From Melieria omissa (lineage: Eukaryota > Arthropoda > Insecta > Diptera > Ulidiidae): a stretch of 64,000 bases of DNA. The DNA lies in assembly GCA_963971225.1 (NCBI GenBank), contig OZ020269.1, positions 4,588,001 to 4,652,000 of the forward strand, written 5' to 3'. The notes beneath the pieces were generated by a model. It was not told where the DNA came from. It did no database searches and was given only the letters and a program-made list of their open reading frames with translations. Of the stretch, positions 47,001 to 60,700 are shown one piece after another (positions within the stretch are counted from its first letter, which is position 1; every line of letters begins with the position of its first letter). The position numbers and the translations under genes were made by a program.

Positions 47001-50000
47001 TCACATTAAAAAAAAAAAACATTAAAAAATCTCATGACAACATATTTCTTTTCATTTCTGTTTATAAAAAGGAAATTTGTTTTGGCATTGTTGCCAATTA
47101 AAACGCCACCACTGACTAGTGCGGAATTCGATTTAGTGATAAAATTTATACACGTAATGTTTATAATTAAAATCGCTTTTGCGGAAAGTAAATTGTAGGC
47201 GCGACGGCTTTGTGCTTCTATTTTAAATTGGAAACCAAACAAAACACAGCCCAACCGCGGCCAATTGAGTTTCGTTTGTTTGCAAGAGCGACGATGAATT
47301 GGCAGCCGCTGCTCGATCGGTCAATAAAACGTCCATGGCTGATTTTTGAAGCGCACCAGCTGTGCCGAAAGTGAGCAGCCAACACTTGTTCGCACGTTCA
47401 GTAGGCAATTGAAGCGAGAGGGGCCGTGACTGCCTGTGTGTGTATCGCTCACTCTCTGCCACTTTGTCTGCTTATCCGCCTCAATCCATTGTAACTTTTG
47501 TGGTTATTGTACGCGTTGTTGGTTGCACACTTCAATGCGACATTGCTCGATTTCACATATTGTCACTTTGACAGTTCACGCTGTCGCTGACAATTGCTTG
47601 ACGTCGGCCCAACGCTCAGCCGCTGACGCAAATGTCCAAACGATTGTCCAGCGAGTGGGTGCGTGCGTTCAAGCAGCTGTGCTGCCTTTCCGCCAATAAA
47701 CACCGACAACACATTTGAAAAGGAAAGTGAAACGTTGCGTTTTGTTGTCGTTTGGCGTGAATTGGGCTAATTACGCGAGCCATGTCTGACGTCTCTAAAT
47801 GCTCGTACGGGATTAAATCAATATTGTTGTGGATATGTAAAGTGGAGCAAGTCTTGTTGTCGGTCTCAAACTGGTTACAGTTTGTCAAACGACCGTGTTG
47901 TCTGACTTGGGCGATAGGTGAAGGGGACACAGACTCCAGGGGCCTCTATGTTGTGATCCACAGCTCGGCATGAATGATATCTCCGCTGCGACATCACATT
48001 CAGCAGCCATCAAATCTGCCAAAGCTGAAGTATTGTCATTGCGAATTTATTTATTGGATAATGATTGTGCACTCACGGCAATTGCGGCCGCATCACACAC
48101 ATTGATTCACACTCAATTAGCATCAAATCGAATAATTCGATGTGCGATATCTGCAGCGGCTTTAATGGAAATCAAAACGAAAATTCAGTGAACGCAAAAT
48201 GCTATGTTAAGCCACCAAATGTTTGTTGTTACACTGCTGCGCACCGTGGATTGGCTCACGCGCCACCAAGTGCTGCAATTTTTCTGCGCATCGGCAGCGT
48301 TGTCGCTTCGCATAAATCATAATCAGGTAAAACACGCTGACCATTAAAAGCCGCCGCTATTAAGTTTGCTTAGTTGATGCATTTATTTGCAATAAGACTC
48401 TTAATTAAATTTATAAATAAAGCAAACAGGCCAGAAACGCGCCTCGTTTACCGTTTACGGCGCTGCACCTGAACGAGTATAAAACTTTCGACATGTCGAC
48501 AGTTAGCTGGGTGTGTGTGGCAATCCGCTGCTTGGCCCACTTTTCAGCGCCCGCGTCCTGTGCTACGCCGCCATCGTCATTTACTCTCACTCACTCGCAC
48601 GGCGCTTCGTTGAAATCCAACTGAGTGCTTCACAAGTAAAAAGGATACAAAAGCAAACTGGCGGGTCCACTGCAATTACGCACTGCTGCGAATTATTTGA
48701 CGCACTCTGTGGCTTTTTTTGAGAGCCGTCAATGCGTCATGCAATGTTTGATTCAGCGAAAAATTTCGTCGCCACGCATTTGTCCCGCGGCCAGCGGCTG
48801 CTGTGCGCTGTAAATCAATCATAATCCAATTTTCTATGAGGCCTTCGCGTTGCGTCAGCCGATGCCAATCAGTTTCACTTTCGCGCAGACGCTGGGACTC
48901 TTTAATCTGGTTTGGTATTCAGGTTTCCAGCGAACGGGGGCTGCATTTCAATACTTTTAAGATGTAAAATACTGACATGAAAAAATGGGTTTTGTGTTAT
49001 TAGTAAAGTGGGTACTCGCTGCCATCAAGAAAGCAAAATATTTGGGATCCATAGACTACGTAAGCATACACAACCATTCTGAATGGAACAGATTACTTAC
49101 TAGTTTTATTACTAGAAGCAGAATGTTTCCATTTGGAAAAGGACAAAAATGTTCAAGGAATTCTTTCAGTTATATTATGAACTCTTTTAATAAACGAATC
49201 GGTTTACTTTTTTAAGCCTTTATTAACGTCTTCGTTGTGTTTCTTAAGTTGTTACGAAATGGTGGTAAAGTTCGGTTTACCCTTTTTACGAGCAAACATA
49301 GGATTTCATTTGGGGGTCGGGCAGTGTGCTTTGCGTTTAATTCTTGAGCTCAATTTGAAACCATATTTTGCACCAGCAATTTTTGTATTTGGGTGAGTTG
49401 AACCCTCCTCGCTTGTGTGCGCCACTGGTCCCATTATTGATTCGATTAGCTGTCCGTATGGCGCCACTTCTTACGAGGAGCCAGTTAAAAGCCAGTAATT
49501 TGTTTACATCTTCAAAGCATTTTACGCATCTTGCAGTGATTTCTTTATCGGTCTTCGTTATGTAGCAGTTTCACAATTTTCCAAAATGATTATTGGATTA
49601 ATTAGCTTCAGTGGCTACTAATTTACTATCTCCTCATGACGCGTTGCGAGAAGAAACGCCAACTAAAGACATAATGTTAGTTGTCATTAATTCATCGAAG
49701 CTACTTTGGCAATTTACAGACATCCAGTGGATCAACCGGTTCTTTTTGATACAACAACAGTTTGGCATGCGGCGTTCATCGGGTGTGTTGTCAGTGCGAA
49801 TTCTCGTGGTCGCTCTGAGGCTCAATCGGCCAACTAACAAATTTTCAATCTAATTCACACATTAACAAGCAACATACAACTTAGTTTACAACAGATGTGA
49901 GCTCTGTCAGCAGGAAATGATTCAATTTGAATAATGAAAGTTTGTCCATTCAATAATTAAAACAACTTTCCTTCAAATCTAATCAATCGCTTGGGATTTA

Positions 50001-53000
50001 TTTAGACATTTGGAGCAACAGTAACATTTCGCGAGCAATTTAGTGTCACGGAATTGTTGACAATTTGATGAAAATTCAGCAAAAATTGCAAGCTTCTCGA
50101 AGATTCTGGAACTTTCCAAAATTATCTGAAACAATCGAGATGATCATTTGATAACTGAGAGCAATCGGCCACCAGCTAACCATCTCCCACCGTTTAGTTG
50201 ATGTAAGCCGCCACCAACAATGAACCAATAAATATTGTTAAATATTTCACAATCGTCGGTTCTGCATTTATTGCCCAACATTGCGGCAATTTATTGATCA
50301 GAACAGATTGCAATGGTCCAACGACAATGGCTGACAGCCACCTGCTGTGCTGACAAGCGTCGTTGTGCGCTAATTGTGCGCGACCGTTGCCAACAAGCAA
50401 ACGCGCTGCGCATAAAGTCTTTTATGTTTGGGCCAACAGTGCCGCCGCCTCATAAATCGAGAGACAGTCAAGAGCACCGCAGCAGCTGCGCGCGAATGTG
50501 GGTGAGGTCCGCACTCAGGTCGTTTGAGTTAAATGCTTCTTTTGGCGACTGTGTCTGCGGTCGGTAATTGCCGCAGTTGCGCCCAGAACCGAATTGATAA
50601 CGCTGCCAACAGTTTGTTTACACAACGCTCGAACATTTCGATCCATCAAAAGTTAGCCGCCTAGAGATCTGAAGATTTCAGCACCCCAGCAAATTAGTGC
50701 AACATTATTGTAATTGAATTAATTTCAATGCGCGCAATTACAAACCAATCACACACGGCGCGCAATTTAATTAATATACTAGCAGATTTTTTCACGCCCG
50801 CAGCGCTGGCGGACGTGGCGCGTGAGCTAAATTGAGGCGGAAAACCCATTTGCGAAGCCAGCACGCTAAGCGGCAATCATTAGGCGACCATCGACCGCCG
50901 TTCGTCGGCGGCGTTTATGCCAATTGTCGGCATGTTCCGGAGCCGGAAAAGGCGAGCGATATCCGCATGCGCGCATTGGTCCGGCGACATCGAGAAGAAG
51001 GTCGAACGACTACGCTGGCGTTTGCTATGTTGCGAATCTAATGTTGGCTGCAACGGAGTTCTTTATTTTTGGGTAATATTTCACAGCCAGGCCCCACGGA
51101 CGTTCGTTGCTGTCGGCCAAAGAACGCGGCATACAGTGGAGCATTTATGTTGAAAAAATAATAATAAAAACTATTTAGTAAAATTTTGGTTGTTTTCACC
51201 ACACAAAACAGTGCAATTTTTTCGCATAAGGAAATAAATTTTTAAAAAATAAGTTTAGTTTAAAAGTTACACTTAAAGTTGCAGAATATTGTAGAATATT
51301 GAAATTGCATGCGTTGGTTTTTTGAATACATGTATTTTAAATCACTTTAACAACAATTCGCAGACTGCAATGTTCAGCTCAGATTCACTTGATAACTTTT
51401 TAAGGGGTTTCATCATTGTCGTTAACTTTTTATTGAATTGTTATGTAATAATGTGTTTAAGAAATATATAAAGAAATATTGACATTATATTATATTAAAA
51501 TGTTCTCAAAATTGTTTACACTCTTTAGTCGATTTTCGCTTTTTCACCAAAACCAAGTTTACCAAAACATTCAGTAAGACAACCCCAGCAATTTTCAGTC
51601 AATTGGCATAAAATTCATCTTAAAAAAAACCGACTGTTACAAACAATCTTCAATATTTATCACTTAACGGTTCAAAAATATACACATTTTCAAGACTTGC
51701 AACCACTGTGCGTCGCCGTCACTTGTCTGCTGTTGCCGCTACTATTCTTTACTATTGTTCTCTTTGCATTTTTACTATTGTCGTAAAGTTGATTTTTAAT
51801 TGTTGCTGTTATGTTGCGGTTGTTTCGGAGATATTGTGTCAATAAATGAAATTAAATTTTGACCATTAAGTGCAGTGTTTTATTTATTTATTTATGACTC
51901 ATGTCTTACCGCTGAGAACGCGCCAAAGTCGTTTAGCCGCTTCTGTGAGTGTTTGTCACAATCACGCGTAAAATTTGTTGAGAGGCGCGGTGACGTCGGT
52001 GAGGTGTGGTTGGTGCCATAGAGTAATCGAAATTCTCGAGCTGCGTTAGACACGGCTGTGAAGAATGGCTTCAATTAACTTAAGCGTTCGAAAATGAAAG
52101 GTGGAGTTGAAGTCGACTTGATGGCTTTATTGTTTCATATAATGGAAAAACTGATGTACAATGGGTGTGTATATACATATGTATCTATGTATGTATATAA
52201 CTGAACTAACACACAGATAGTATGGAACAGTATGTAGACTCTTTTCAGGTGTTTTAAGCCAGATTCAGGGTTGTTGGTGTTTGAAAGAGCTCAAAATAAC
52301 TGAAGTAGTAGAAACTGTAGAACTTCGTGTGATGTCGGTGCTAACAGGTTTTGCTGAATTCTTGACAGTTTTGAAAGCTGCCAGTTTGTAGCTCGTAGTG
52401 ATAACCGAATTTTTCTTACACATGTCAGCATTTTCTTAACAACTATGCATTCGAAAAATTTAGATAACAAGTTTATCAGTCCAAGAGCTGACGTCCATTC
52501 TAGTACCAGATTTGTTCATGTGGCACGGGGATATCTCCATTCTCAGCCCTTAATCAATGTGCAGTCCACAATTAAAGCAAATTACACGTTCAATTTAATT
52601 AAAAAACGCATTGGTGCAACAAGTGTCGATCGCTAAAACGTTTCAGTTTCACACTGGGTCGCTAAATATGGCACTGATTATAATTTTAATTGGCAGATTA
52701 TAACTGAAAAAGCTAAACACAGTGCGTCGACTTGTTTTTGAATTAAAAATTAACAACCATTTTCCCGTTGTTAGCCTCATGCTGCACAGCCATTGAAAAT
52801 CTCTGCTTCTAAGTAGAACTTTTTCAATAATTTTTTGCTTTATAAGCATAAAATATTCAACACATTGTTGGTAACAACAACAACGTATACAAAGAACGCC
52901 CTGTCAATACGTCACACAAGTCACCTTGCAATTTAAAAAATGTGTAGCGCTCCACTTTAAATTGAAGCTGAATAAATGTTTGCTTAACTCAATGATCCGC

Positions 53001-56000
53001 CATGTCACGTGTACGAGTTTTGTTGAATTCTTGGACGAAAAAAAGTCAAATCCGAAACCTGCAACTAGAAATATTCAAATGCACGCAGAATCTGTGCCGA
53101 ATGCGGCAGACATCGATTTGTTTATATTTATGTCCAGCTGAAGGTTGCGGACAGACAACCAGTCTGACGGACGGACAGACGCGCCTTCGTGCGTAAGTGA
53201 CACGCGCCAAAATATCAGAAAACTTAATTTGTGCAGAGTCGAATGATTCTTGACTTATGCTGCTCTGCAGCGACACAGAGTGGCACATTGGCTTTTTTTT
53301 GGTAAGAATGGAAATAAGTTTTGATTAAATTTATTGCAACTAATGTCAATTAATGTCAAATAAAATCTGAAATTGCATATAAAGTAGTGAAAAAATATTT
53401 TTAACTTACATTCCTGCAAGTTGCTAAGGTTTTCCATAAATCGAAAAAGGCCAATCAATTCAGTTCTGATATCAATCAGTGAAATTGTTCCTTGAGCTAT
53501 TCTCTGCCTACCTCGCAATAAGTGAAACGTTTTATAGCACGAAAACACACTCAACACTGAATAATTCCATCGAAGTAGGGTGAAAAATATTTGTTCAATA
53601 GTCGCTTTGCCACTTCTAAAGTCTGACACATTCAACGCCCATTGACCGCCAAGTGTTGTAAACACAGTTGGCAAATATTTTACAGACAGCGTCATGTCAA
53701 CTGTGAGTGCGTGTGTGCGTCTAGAATTGACGCCAAGCTGCTACAAACAGTAGATAACACTTTGGATGCAAATTAAGTCAATGAGCGTAATTTAGTCTGC
53801 GCCTAATCGAGCGATTGAGCGCAAATGTGAAGCGGATATTTTTGTGGCGCGTGTAAGTCGCACTGAATGAAAAAACGTCAGTAAACCAAGTGTTGCAAAT
53901 ATTTTAATTTGAATTCGCATTCTTGCATGTGGCCAACACGAACCGCTCGTGCCGCGGAACTGCACAGCAGCGCTGCATTGCGCCACTAAGACGTGCTTTG
54001 TGCCTGTGTGCCATGCGCGTCCGTCAATCAGGCAACTCGAAATTGTCATAATTGCAATATGCGAGCGACAGGTCGCCATTCGTGCCGACTGCCAGAAGAA
54101 TGCCATTTTTGACAGACGGTTGAGTTAACTGCACTCATACACACACACACACAGACGCGAGCGTTAAAAGCGGTTCGACTCAGGCCAGCGCCACGCGTCT
54201 GTCAGCATCTGCTATGACTTTGGCTGCGGTCACTACAACAATGCAGCGCTAAGCAGCGCCATTTAACCATTTTGTTGTCGTACTTTGTGTGGGCTACCGG
54301 GCTCGGCGTACGCTGCACTCAATCGCCACCTTCGCGTTTGTGTGCTGCCTGCGTCAATTCCGAAACTTGCCGCCCACTTTTCGCTTCAAAAGCTCACACA
54401 ATTTGTTTACCGTTGCTGTAGTGCTTGATTTCATTGTTGTTGTTTGTGCACTTTTGCCGCTTCATTCGTTGCGCTCCGTTGGGCTGATTGATTGAAGGCG
54501 ATTTTGAGTGGTGTGCAACTGCGAGCAAGCAGCTAAATATGACAACCACACAACAACACAAACATCAACAAAGCAAAAGTGCGCCTTTTCAAACATTCGT
54601 TTGCTTTCCGCTTTGCCGCAGCAGCGTTGGTACTTGTGCGCTCAACACACCGACCGACAAACACATCTAATCCGATTCATTTTGTCTAATCATAATTGAG
54701 GTTTCCTTCGGTCGCTGGTGCCAACAGCACAAATAACGCCGAACAAGTTCTCAACTCGAGTCACATTAACGTAAGTGTGTCTGTGGGCACAAACATGGCA
54801 TTAATTGTACAGTGACCTCAAGCTAAATAGTTTGCATTCCTTTCCATTGGCAGAGGTTTATTTAGGTTATTGTACTTCATACTGAAAAAATCGCCGAAAT
54901 CGGGTAATTTTGAAAGTTAGTTTTAATGACTAACTAAAATTATTTGCAGAACTTTACTCAAAAGACAAGAAATGGACAACCAGAGGATTGTTAAGCATCG
55001 ATGGCAGTTGGCAAGAACATTGGTTACTGAGCACAGCTGCATGAGGAAGAGATGTGATTTGCCCCGCAATGTAATCCCTATTAAGAACAGATGACTGCGA
55101 ATTGAACTACTTTGTATGAGAAATTACACTGTGCGACAAAAAATAAAAAAATTTTCGCACTGAAAAAAATCCATATCCATTTTTATTTGTATATCCTTTG
55201 TCATTTTAAAAGGACTTCAAAATATTTAAGGTGATAAAAAATAAAAAAAAATACTTAACCTCGTAGGAATCTGGCGATATGAATGTCAAGTGCAAGACGA
55301 AAGGCTCAAGAATTTAAATGAAATTGATTTGTAAAAAAATGATATGAAAAAGGTCTTTTAAAAATTTTAATCCTTTATATGCTTGAATTTTTATTATGAA
55401 TTTATATAGAATTCTCTTGAACATTTTGCAGCATGCAATTCTAATTTATCGGCGCGCTGCAATGCAAACTCACGTCAATATTTCACAGAATTAGCCTAAG
55501 TAGAAATTTATTGTGCAATAGATGCCATAACACACGCACAGTGGGCAAACATTTCGCGTAGCATTCTGCAGCGCCCTGCAGCACGGCTTCGCTGCGGCGT
55601 TCGTCATTACTCAGTCACTCAGTTTTCGCTTTGCGTGGCGCAGCGACATTTGCCAATAGCGGCCAGCGACGCCGGTCAAGCAGGTCTGATTCGCGTGCTG
55701 CGTTCCCATAGAGCGCAGCGGCACTTTGCACAACATCCTGCGCCGGCGCTGCTCCACTTTGCGGCTCGTTTTTGTGGCAGTTAAATTAAAAGTGGCAAAA
55801 ATTCATACGCCAAGTGCCGCTTGTCATAAATGCGCAAAGCGGCACAATTTTGCACCGAGCTGGACTGGCGCGGTGCACGATTTGCCATCAGGCGTAATAC
55901 CAGAAGAACTTTTCCATTGCATTCGGTGGCTCCTGGGCTGAAAATCGAGTTTTTGCCACATTTCGCATGTTGCACATAGCTGCGTGTCGATGTGTGCGTG

Positions 56001-56527
56001 CGAGTGTGAATGCGACGCGATATGAATTCCGCTGATTGATTTTTTGCGTCTACTTTGCCCCTAATTGACAAACACTCAACGCATATATGATACCTGTCTG
56101 GTAACTCTGGTCGGCACGGTTTGTTTGCGAAATTGTCCGCTTTAATTAGTTTGCAAAAATGGGTCAGCAGTGGGAAGAGTTGTGTTGATTTTGGCATCAA
56201 TGAAAATGTTCAACGCTGCTCACTCACGCGGCAGCGGTGAAAATCGTTGTATGTTTACAATTTTTTTTCCGTGTATAATTACACAAATTTTGACTGGATT
56301 GCGGCAATTTTGAACAGAGTGGTGACAGTGGCAACAGGTGGTCCTACTGTCTTGGCTGTGATTCGAATTGGGTTGGATTTTTTGCTGACGCTTAAACATG
56401 CACACAACAAGTGCCCAATTAACAGTTTCGCAGTAGACCATTAAAGTTGTTATTTTTGTTGTGTTTGTGTATTCGCCTTTAGCTTAGTTTCAATTAAACG
56501 TAGATTATACTGCGGCTACAGGAGCGT
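44021..56527. other. long spacer, no gene seen
   Basis: 12.5 kb of AT-rich DNA with CAA/GTT triplets, CA tracts (for example 54138-54152) and a TATG-rich microsatellite near 52160-52200. Near 55126-55165 a short inverted pair (tgtgcgacaaaa / ttttcgcactg) may be a transposon scrap. All ORFs are short, unrecognised and overlap on both strands. It could be intron or regulatory DNA of a gene outside the window. Confidence 0.4.
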
Positions 56528-56960
56528 CAAAGTGTGGAGTGAGGTGTAAAGAGAGAATTGGGATGAGTGATCAATGAAGAGAGAGGAGTGGGGAATGAAG
56601 AGTGAGAAGTAAACAAAGAAGAGTGTAGGAAGGAATGAAAAGCGAAGAATGAGGGTAGAGTGAACAGATAGAAGTGAAAAGATTAAGAAGCAATGAGTAA
56701 AGAGTTAGACAGTTAAAGTGTAAAGAGTCAAATATCAAAAGAGGTAAACACTTGAATAGATGCAAAAAGATGTAAAAAGGGTGGGTGATTGAGTCTCAAG
56801 AATGAGAAATCTTATATGAGAAGAGAATAGTCAAGAGTGAAGTCAGGAGTAGTAGTTATGTATCAAAAGAGTTAAACAGTTGAATAGTTGCAAAAAGGGG
56901 TAAAAAGGGTGAAGGATGTAGCCTCAAGAATGAAGCGTGAAGTCTGGAGTGAAGGTAAAA
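56528..56960. repeat. purine-rich degenerate repeat tract
   Basis: Strong strand asymmetry (A+G) over about 430 bp with gaagagtga-like words. Within it, a unit 'tatcaaaagagttaaacag...ttgcaaaaagg..taaaaagggtg...cctcaagaatga' occurs at 56733-56808 and again at 56861-56936 (128-bp spacing). Confidence 0.65.
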
Positions 56961-57155
56961 TGTGAACACTAAGCCATCTTCCATACACAACTTTTGAAGC
57001 ATACAACTACCTTTTAACACCATATTTGTCACCCAATATTTTTATAACAAGCAGATATTTGTGGGTCTCCAACTCCTGACCTCTTGCATACATCACTGTT
57101 GGAGAATTAAAAGTACAATGTCATGAGTAGAGAGTAGATAATAGAGTTATATTAA

Positions 57156-57437
57156 CACATTTTAAGCGGGTAGCCTAGTATATGAAACTATGCTGCGTAG
57201 CGGGCATTACTTGCAAAACAAGCAAAAATTGCGCGATCCAAAATAAATAAAACTTGAAATTTATGAAACTAAAATAATTATATGAAATAATACTTTCAGT
57301 TTTATATGAAAACCAATCCGGTAAAAATACCGTCTCCCGCTTTTAAAGTGCCTACATTCAAAAGGTAAAAATACCCACCCCGCTTATAAGCAGCAGTTTT
57401 CACAACGGGTAATTTTACCCGGCCCGCTTTTAATGTG
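57156..57437. mobile_element. piggyBac-type MITE
   Basis: 282 bp flanked by TTAA at 57152-57155 and 57438-57441. The left end is cacattttaagcggg and the right end, inverted, is cacattaaaagcggg (13 of 15 match). Internal motifs such as gggtaattttaccc and repeated ccgcttttaa / gtaaaaatac words occur. TTAA targets with such ends are diagnostic of piggyBac. No transposase ORF. Confidence 0.8.
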
Positions 57438-57479
57438 TTAAGAACAGAAAGTAGAAGACTTCGTACGGAAAGTGGATAG

Positions 57480-57712
57480 TAAAAAGTTCTGCGCGGAGCG
57501 GTTGAATAAAACGCGGGGGTTTCGTTTTTGGGCTGTTTATTATTCGGTGGGTGAATAACGAGTGTCACAAAGAATACATGAAACATTGAACGAGACAAAC
57601 GGCCGAAGCCGGGGAGCAGAAAATAGGGGGAAATATTCGTACAAAAGGACAAGGAAAGGAAGGGATTAGCGGTGGGAACGACAGATCATTAGAGACAGCA
57701 CTCATTTAGCCA
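57480..57712 (-). mobile_element. solo LTR related to the 26-32 kb BEL/Pao element
   Basis: Read on the minus strand it begins TGGCTAAATGAGTGCTGT and follows the BEL LTR through CTAATCCCTTCCTTTCCTT, CTCCCCGGCTT, CTCGTTCAATGTTT and CCGCTCCGCGC, with many substitutions. GATAG flanks both sides (57475-57479 and 57713-57717), a 5-bp duplication that fits BEL/Pao. No internal sequence remains, as expected after LTR-LTR recombination. The 3' end of the LTR is placed by the duplication and does not read CA, so it may be off by a few bases. Confidence 0.8.
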
Positions 57713-60700
57713 GATAGAGTAAATTAGACAGTAAAGTTGAAAGATTTAAGGTAGTTTTAATGATACAGTAGAATATAGCAGAAGATGGGAATAGACAACA
57801 CCATTCTCTTAGCTCATATAGGAAATATGAGAGAGTACTGGATATGTAGATCCAAAGTAGAAATCATTTCACAAGGGACAACTAATTAGACCCAATTTGC
57901 TTGTGTGAAATTGACTAAACAATTTCACCTTCTCGTATTAAGTTATGACTATCCAAAAATAGAAAATTACAGCATTGTACTTTGGCACTTCGGCTTAGAG
58001 AAAATCTGCTGTCTCTTTCCGCTTAGTCCACTTACATAAGGCGGCAACTCAATACAAGTGACTGCCGGCTTCAATGGGTAAAAGTATTTGCGAGCATTTC
58101 ACATTAACTAACTAACTCGAATTTTCACTGCCTGCACCATTCGGTTATGCGATTAATGTCGGCTGCATATTTGGAAACCAATGTGTAGCCATAAATTGCT
58201 AAACCATTTAATTTGGACTCCATGATTATTCATCAATAATGCGTTTGCTGCAAAACGAAATCGAACAACAAAAAGCTCAATCCAAATAAGTGAAAGTACT
58301 TTCTCGAAAATTTGAATGTAAATCAAGGCAAAGGTGCAGCACACAACTATTAAAATATCTCTTATTATTTACACCCATAAACATTACTTATTTAACTATG
58401 TATGAGAAAAGATGCATTTGCTTATTTAATGAATTTATACAACTATTGTATAAGGACAAACCTGAAAATATTTAATTGCCCAAAAATGATCTGTTTTCAT
58501 AATTCCCAAATGCGAAAAATGTTAAAACGATCGTTAAATGTGTAAAAGTCAATGCCCACAAGCAAAAAATCGTTCACAACGCTGAACACGGACAAGAGAC
58601 GAATTGCGCCGGTGCTATGCCCATTAAAAGTCTGCTGTAAATTACACTTACAACAACAGCAACAGCATCGATTTAGCACAGTGTAGCAACCAAAACGGCA
58701 AACTACAGCAGCGAACGCGTGCGCCGCGTACGCAGCCAACGCGCCGAAACGAAAGACACAAGACACGAACACGAAATTCAGGCTATCGCTTTTTGCGTCG
58801 ACTGCACCCGGCGAGCTGCCTGCTGGCAATTCCTTAAAACGCTAACTGTGGCACATTAGCGCCGACACTCGCACACGCGGCGGCAAATACTTCGAGTGTT
58901 CCGTTGTGTGGTTTCCTCTGCGTCAGGCAACAAAACAAACACCTAAATACGCATTGACTGTGCATGCATTTGCGCCCTTTTCTCCATACAATTACGTTTT
59001 TGTTGTAGTTGTTAAAAATGTTAATCTATGTTGTTTGAAATTGGCCCCTTTTTCACTGTTGGCCAGTAAAGCGTCAGCGCCCTTCAGTGCTTTTGTCAGT
59101 TGCCCGAATCGTTCGATTATGTTCGCGCACGCACGCAGCAGCCAGCGTCGATTATGCGCATTCAATGTTGCGCAATCGCCCCACCGCGGACGCCTTGCGG
59201 TCTGCGGCTGTCGGTGTTGCTCGCTGTTTGTATATTTTGATGTTTCAATTGAACTTGAGTTCGGCTTCCAGTTGATGGAGTTGTTCCTTGCCATGAATGC
59301 TCGTTTTTCTGTCGGTTTGATTCTGTTTGCAGCGCTTTTGGCATGCGGCATTTGCCACAAGGTTGGCATTGGGTGTGTCTCGCACTCCCAACGGAAGCCG
59401 AGACGTTCGCTGTGTTTGCGTTAATTGACGCACTAAAGCTGTAAAGTTGCAGCTGAATGTGGGTTTTAAGCGCCCACATGTGTCTCTAAACGAGAGTTTT
59501 ACAACTTTTGCGCCTGTTGTGGCATTTTGTACTCAATAACAATGCGTTCCGGGTTTTGCCAAAGCGTGTTTAGCGTTTTGACTTTTTAATCATATTTTAC
59601 AGCAACAACACTTTCCCATTTTTGTTTGCTAAATCGGTTTTCAGCGGTTAATTGCATGAAAAATACGACTCTGAATTTGGTGTTGACATGTTGGTGTTAA
59701 ATTTTTCGATAGAGCCAAACACACCCAACGAACGGCCAAATCAGTTCAAAGGTGTAGACGCCGCAAAAGCATCCAAAGGTTTCTTACTAAAATTGTTTCA
59801 TTGAAACCATCCAAAGTCAGAGCTGTTACCATCCTCATTTAACTGCGCATCAACACTTTCGCTGAATTTCAATGTGAGTCAATCAAAAAGTGCAAATTAA
59901 CTTTAACCAACCCAAGTGCAAACTTTGCGTGAACAAATCACATATATTGTGTGGTTTTTTAATTGTTTTTGCCTCCAATTCGGTGTAAAATGCAAATTAA
60001 AAACTTTACTTCACGGAATAAAAACCCAATGAATTAAAAGATTTTTGCACGCTGGACATTGGCAACGAGATTGCCAACTTTGAATTAGATAAACGTCAGC
60101 AACGTTGCCTCGCCTCGTTCAGCGGCGACTGCACATTTGCATTAACAACACAAGCACAACAATAGCAGCAACAACAAACAACAACACCAACTAAGACCGA
60201 TATTTCCCGAAACGTTTTAAATCGACTTGTAGTCCGCAAAAAAAGGTGGCAATGAAAATTTTGCAAGTTACACTTATGCAGAGATAAACATAACAAAAAC
60301 AATAACAACAAACAGCAACGGCAGCGGCAGTCACTGAAGAGAAAACATTAGGAAGCTCCCGCTCCCGCTAAATGTCCAACACCTACAGCCAAATTTTGGG
60401 CGCGTTGCACTGCAAGTGACGCCATCTTTTGTTCAAATGTCAAATTGCAGCTGTCATTTTGTTGCTGCTGTCGTTTTTCAACTGTGCACACGCACCGCCG
60501 CAGCCGCCACAACAAATGCCAACGAGACAATTCGCCACACAGGTCGGCGTTGGCACTGTTGGGCCATTTGCTTGTCAACTGGTGACGCTGGCAGCAACAT
60601 TTGCGGTAGTTGCTACTGTTGCTTTGTGTGGCCATCAAAATGTCAACAATGTACTCGGCATGCTGACGCAAATATTTTGCGTGTGATTTCGATCTCGAGC

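Noticed and set aside
48470..48722. Core promoter (gagtataaaac...cagttag) with a downstream ORF
   Set aside because: The TATA-to-initiator spacing is short and the ORF has no ATG start or recognisable product.
59278..59424. Small ORF with a hydrophobic start (MELFLAMNARFSVGLILFAALLACG...)
   Set aside because: 49 codons, no conserved cysteine pattern or family; chance hydrophobic stretches are common in this AT-rich DNA.
60429..60686. 85-codon ORF with a signal-peptide-like start (FKCQIAAVILLLLSFFNCAHA)
   Set aside because: The frame begins with TTG, with no ATG or clear splice acceptor upstream, and overlaps a longer antisense ORF.
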